Source: Rachycentron canadum
Taxonomy: Eukaryota; Chordata; Actinopteri; Carangiformes; Rachycentridae
Length of the DNA stretch: 64,000 nucleotides
NCBI GenBank assembly: GCA_038496675.1
Contig: CM076663.1
Location: 21,380,713-21,444,712 of the forward strand
Reading direction: 5' to 3'
The notes beneath the pieces were generated by a model. That model was not told the DNA's origin. It saw nothing but the letters and a program-made list of their open reading frames with translations, and ran no database searches. The translations under genes were made by a program, and so were the position numbers. Below, piece by piece: positions 58,471-64,000 of the stretch (positions are counted from its first letter, which is position 1; each line of letters opens with the position of its first letter).

Positions 58471-61400
58471 TTGTTCTATATCCTTAACATCTTCACTGTG
58501 AAAACATTTTATTTCAACACTAAACATCCTAATTTCAAAAACTTTTTTTTTCTACTTTTAAACTTCTTTTGAACACAGTTCTGTGTGATACATTTCAAGG
58601 CCTTCTATGCAGTTTTACACAAATCAAATAATTATTCAGCACATCAAAGTAAGTTGGACACCAAACAAAATCTTCACTGTGCACCATTCACAGTGCTGCT
58701 TTTCATATCGCTGTCTCAATACAGTCTGTTAATTTTCATATTTGCTCTTGGCAAAAAACTGATTTTGCCTCCTTTGCTCTGAGTGGAGAGGAAGGGCTGA
58801 GTGAATCAGTGGCTGCACAATGAAGTAACAACACAAATCACAATGTTGGACATCTTTCATATTATATGATGCGAAGTGTGAATACATTTTCAGTTCATTA
58901 TGAATCTGTGGACAAATGTAGGTGATGAGTGGGCGACTGTGGTGGATTTAAGAGCCTGCAGAGCCTCATGTGTCTTGACGCATGATAATATTGTGTCGTG
59001 CACAATATGTCACAAAGAAAGGTCCCACCTCTTCTCAGCAGTGTTCTAATGCATTTTCAGCTACTTCCTCCCTTTTCCTCCTCTCTCACTATAGCTACTA
59101 AAGATCCATCCATTTTGCCACATGAATAGAGTTTAGCTAACCAGATGTTAACAGTTATTTTTTCTCACCCTCTCCTAAAGTTCTCTGGTGCCCCCCAGAG
59201 AACTTCAGATCCACCCCTCACTCCTCCTTCTCCTCCAAATATGGTTTCTTCTGGTTTCAAATAACAAAGATGGCCAATGACCAAACTTCAAATCAGAGGC
59301 TTCAAAACAGCTGCTGAGTTCAAGCTTCTGTTGGTTGGCTTTCACACTGCGGTGAATCCAGTGGCTGAAGGTCGAGTGCCTGTGTTCCTGATGATGATGT
59401 GACACTGTGGACACAGACAACCCTTCAATATCTACAGCACTTTCAAAATATGCAATGAAACTACATTGTGCTGTTTGAATGATTCACTTATTAACATGAT
59501 TCCAGTTCACGAAAACTTATTGACTAAGTTCAAAATGATAAAAAATCAATGACTTCTAAATGACAAATCCCCATCAAAATAATTTATCTATATAATTAAA
59601 TCTTTGTCAAATGTATGTGACAAACCACTAACTCTTGATTTAGAAATTTTAATTCTGAAAATGAAGACATAAGTCTTCATTATTCCACATGATATAAGCT
59701 ACGTGAGTCCTATAAGACAATGAAGCCATGGTCACATGACTTCACTGTCACCAAGCTCTTCTACAAAGCCTTTCCTCTGACAGAGTTAGTATAAAGACAA
59801 CCAGGCTGTAAAGGTGGACCAGAGAGTCGATGGTTTTCATGTTCAACATGATGATGTTTCCCCAACAACCTCTGTTGTCTCATTTAGACACTTGTTAGCA
59901 ACTGGTCTTTAACAGACGGACAAGCTTCAGGAATCAGAACTGGGGTTTTTACTGAGGGATTTTATGTTGGAGAAGAAAACCTGAAAATGTCTTAAGTCTT
60001 GGACACAGACTTTTTTTCAGTCATCAAATCAAAAACATAAAAACAGAAGACTTCAGGACCAGGAGACAGAAGTGATAAAATGCAGCTAATGCTGCAGAGA
60101 TCTATAGTGTGGACATTTTCATTTTTTGAGCTAGATATTTTTTTAGGTGTATGGAGGGAAAGAGATAAAGGTAAAGAGAGTAAAGGGTCAGGCTGGTTTT
60201 TATGGGTTGACAGAAGAAGTGTGGTTGAGATGTGGACCAAAAGAATCCCAACAGATTGTGAAGAATCAAAGTGAGCTAACTCAGATATCCACAGACTGCA
60301 TGAAGAGCTGGGCTCAGGTCAATTTCATACTTCGGATTTTAGTTCCTTAGACTCAATTTAACATAAGTGTCAACAATATTTAACTGACAATCAATGTGAA
60401 GCAGGTGTGTAACTCGAATGCTGTTGGTTACACATCAAATAACCTTCTTTATTGGCTGTAAAATATCTCATGCTGGTAAATTTCCCTGCTGACTTCAACA
60501 TGATCAAATTAACTGAAGGAAAGCTGAACAGTTAGAATTTAAAATTCTAACCTAAGGTCACTGAACATGAAAAACAAGTTTAATGAAGATAAGGAGTTGA
60601 ATCAGCTGCTCTGCTGTGCTGACTAATGTCACAGTCAGATCCTCTGTCCCACCGACGCTGAAAGAAAAGCATATAACTTAATCTTCACCTTTCTCTTACT
60701 AAAGCGGGACCAGGACTAACTGAGACATCAGTTAGTATATTCCATCCACAGTTCAGCTCTCTGTTCTTTCTCCTTAGTCACTTTTAATTACTGAGGGTTT
60801 GAAAAGAGTCTGGATTGTTTGCGTCTTTGAAACCTGCTTTACTTTACTTACCTGGAGCTGCTGTCACAGGAACAGTCCTTCAGCTCAAGCTTGATTCAGA
60901 ATTAGCTGGATCACACTGAAGCCTTTTATAGTTGACTGCATGTTTGAAGACAGACATGACTGACTGCTTCTGCTCTTTTCCTCTGCAGCAGCTACAGAGC
61001 TATGCTATAATTATGGATTTCCAAAGAGAAGGAGTGAGGAACTGCAGACACCTTTAGTGTCAGAGTTTCTGTTGTTTGAGCTATAGAACAAAAAACAAAA
61101 AAACAAAAAAACTTTGAACTATCTCATAACCAGGTCATTAGGATTTTAACACTAATAAAATTAAATAAATAAAATGTATAAACAGATACATACACTAAAC
61201 CAGCATGAAGAGTAAAATGTGTGTGAGCTTGTTGTAGATATTTGAAATAGAATGGAGAGTTGTAGTTTAAGTTGAAGCACAGGAAGAACGGAGGAAGTGA
61301 AAGTGGAAAGTAAGTCCTGGAGGGTAAAAAGGAGTTTTTACTCCAGCATGTCTGGACTGTGTATGGTCAAAATGTAGAATCTCTTTGAGCCCCTTTTCAC

Positions 61401-61587
61401 TGGTCAAACTTAATAAGCTCTGGCCTTTGACGGTAACAGAAGAGGCTAGAATCAGCATTCAGACCCAGGTCACATGATTCTGCAGTAGATACAGGTATCC
61501 AGCCCTTTCAGCATTAATGTAAACACATCTCCAGGGTGAACATGCAAATTTTCATCCCTTTCCCTGATGTAATGTCTCTAGAGGAGA
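58471..61587. other. Intergenic sequence; no gene seen
   Basis: AT-rich. It contains a partial inverted family B piece at 59205-59320 and an 11-bp hairpin AAGTTCTCTGG / CCAGAGAACTT at 59178-59205. No splice-consistent coding block. Confidence 0.5.
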
Positions 61588-61888
61588 CAGGCCGTGAGCA
61601 TTTCTCTGTGACTGAGACCTTTGATTATTTCACTGTATTAATATAGAACCTAGACCTGATTTATAGTCAAAGACCACATGGAGGTCTACCTTTAGACCGT
61701 ATGGACCTTTAACACCTACCTTTAGACCGTATGGACCTTTAACACCTACCTTTAGACCGTATGGACCTTTAACATCTACCTTTAGACCGTATGGACCTTT
61801 AACATCTACCTTTAGACTGTATGGACCTTTAACATCTACCTTTAGACTGAATGGACCTTTAACATCTACCTTTAGACTGTATGGACCT
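61588..61888 (+). mobile_element. MITE family A copy 7, 5'-truncated, with expanded 30-bp terminal array
   Basis: It starts at GCCGTGAGCATTTCTCTGTG, lacks the first part of the element, and ends ATGGACCT followed by TTAA (61889-61892). The terminal 30-bp unit is repeated about seven times (61682-61888), as in copy 4. Confidence 0.8.
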
Positions 61889-64000
61889 TTAATAAAGATG
61901 CCTCAGGTCTTATCATTAAAGCTCCTCACTGCTCACTGAGCTCAGCTGTGAGTCACAGTGTGTTGCCTCTTTGTTGACTTCTGAGTAAGAGAGAGAATCA
62001 TAATGTGATAACAGTTGTAAACAAGTGGCTGCTGAGCTGTTAACCTTATGTGCAGTTATTGTGTAGTCAATTTGTGTTGTGAACTGAATGTATCAGCCTG
62101 GACCAGAAACAAACTAAGTGCACTGAACTGAAGAGCTAAGTGCCATGGTTGTATGAGCAGTGATGTGCTTTCATATTACATTATATATTTTGGGTGTAAC
62201 TTATGATGCAGTTATATTTTATGCTCAGCTGCAGAGATGCAGTGTTTTGTATTTGCCTTCACCTCTGAGGCTGGATGATGTATTTGAGTCATCTGCCACA
62301 CTAACAAAAATGCCATTGTTTCTCAGAAACAAGACTGAAATAATTAAAAAACAGAACCTATAGGATGGTCACAATATCTGGAAGAGTCCTGTGAGTCCTG
62401 TGTTAAAACACAATGTGTGTGTTTGGTGGCTGCGTCCCAGCTGCCAACAGCACTATCTCTCTACAGTTTGCAGGATACCCAAATATTGTATTATTTTTTC
62501 ATCATAAATTGATTATATTAATGATTTTAATTTATTTTTGACAGAAAATGTCCCTAAATGTCTCCACAAGATTCTGCTATATGGTAGGGTTAGGGTTAGG
62601 GTTATAATCTCTCCTCTGTCAAACAAAAAAGAAAACTTGAGCTGACTTGAATGTTCAATCATCATTGCCAACATTTTTGAGATTTTCTAGTGAGTTGTGA
62701 GATGGAAAAGTTTGAGAACCACTGTCTGACAGAAAAAAAAAATGAAATGGGAATACAACAGAGCCTCTCCCACCTCAGTCCTATGGTGTAGGGTTCTGAA
62801 GCTGCTCAGGACTCCCCCCAGCTTCATAATAAAATGTTATTAAATATGATTTAATACTGTGCAGATTCCTGGGGGATCTTATCAGCAGAGCCTTTTTCCA
62901 CCCACCAGGAGCCGAGCCAGCAGATGACTGAGCTCTCAGAGTCGCGCAGATAACAGCACGAACACTGTCCCTGTTTCCACGCTGCTTCTCTCTTCCTGTT
63001 GTGAAGGTTTCACAGATCAATAATGTGGAGTAGCAGTTTGTCCCTGAGTGAGATGACATTATGCCATATTTGAACAAGCGCTCTCAGAGGAAGGTGACTG
63101 ACAGATGATCAGGCAAAATCGTTTAAAAATTTTAATTTGAAGTGCCCTCCTCCCTCCTTGTATGTAAAATAGTGGGATTAACGTTGGTTTTAAAGACCAT
63201 AGATTTACACGAACCTGCAGCTAACGTACAGGCTCATCACAGGTATCACAGAAAAATGTAAGAGCCAACTCAAAACCCTTGCACCTGGCATTAGGATAAT
63301 TGGTGACTCTAATATACCTGCCCGGGGTGTACCCCACCCTCACCTGATGTCAGCTGGGATTGCCCCCCAGCCCTTCAGATAAGTGGTACAGATAATGGAT
63401 ACAAGGACAATATCATAGACAGAGATTCAATGTGCTTCACAGAAATAAAAGAAGCATGAAATGGATTTAAAAAGCAAGATAAGAAAAGAATATGAGAACA
63501 ATATTAATAATATCTAATCAAAGTATAAGATTGAATGATTAAATGGAGGCAGTGGAGAACACAGCAGCTCTCAACTCCTTTTAAAACCAGTTTGGACAGA
63601 TTGGGAGCTGGTTCCAGCAGTGAGCAGCACAGTGGCTGAAAAACATGTCACCCTGTTTAGTTTTAACTCCAGACACATGGAACATTTCAGAAATATATTT
63701 AGTTTAGTTAGTGACTTACAGAGAATGAGTAAAACTTGGAAGCCTGTTCAAAGACATGAGAACTGGAGTGATGTGCTTTTCTTAGTTTTAGTCAGAACCA
63801 CAGCAGCAGCTGTTAAATGGTCTTATTTGTTGAATCAATAAGCGACTCTGGATATAATGGACTGCATAAGTTTAACTAAATCCTGGTTAGACACTAGGCC
63901 TCTGAGCCCATTTGTGTTTTTAAGATGTGAAAACACAGATTCAATCATAGCTTTGATGTGGTCCCTGAAGATGAGATTTTTTAACATGGGTTGAAGTTTA
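61889..64000. other. Intergenic sequence to the window end; no gene seen
   Basis: It contains a short (TTAGGG)3-like run at 62585-62604, an inverted family E piece at 63285-63400, and from about 63400 a low-complexity repeat-like tail (TTCACAGAAATAAAAGAAGC). No coding evidence. Confidence 0.5.

Overview
This is a vertebrate nuclear sequence, almost certainly from a teleost fish. Genes are split by GT-AG introns, intergenic DNA is AT-rich and full of microsatellites, and Tc1/mariner remnants and short DNA-transposon derivatives (MITEs) sit both between genes and inside introns. The recognisable genes read clearly as vertebrate orthologues. There are no bacterial operons, no CRISPR and no tRNA that I could find.

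Layout from left to right: the last 30 codons and the 3' UTR of an unidentified plus-strand gene (1 to about 2.2 kb); a sparse interval with a TG microsatellite; a minus-strand C6orf47-like membrane-protein gene (coding 6929-7828, probable promoter near 8.65 kb); a minus-strand spliced non-coding snoRNA host gene (about 9185-11461) with a TATA box, a 5'TOP-like start, six inferred exons and C/D-box snoRNAs in three consecutive introns; SACM1L on plus (20 coding exons, 12456-30365, 586 aa), which encodes the Sac1 PI4P phosphatase; a repeat-rich gap; TRNAU1AP (SECp43) on plus (9 coding exons, 36535-42102, 312 aa), a factor linked to tRNA-Sec and selenoprotein synthesis; a CpG-rich presumptive promoter near 46-46.9 kb; TMEM200B-like on plus (single coding exon 51068-52324); and about 11.7 kb of intergenic DNA with a minisatellite and a possible conserved non-coding block.

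The protein-coding genes do not form a shared pathway. TRNAU1AP and TMEM200B are both on human 1p35.3, and human SNHG12 (a minus-strand snoRNA host) abuts TRNAU1AP there, so the block is partly ancestral. SACM1L (human 3p21.31) and a C6orf47-like gene (human MHC class III) interrupt it here. The most interesting item is the snoRNA host gene. Two of its introns carry paralogous C/D snoRNAs whose D' and D guides match adjacent segments of 28S rRNA as I remember that sequence. Exon coordinates come from reading splice sites and keeping the reading frame against remembered human proteins. No alignment or database search was run.
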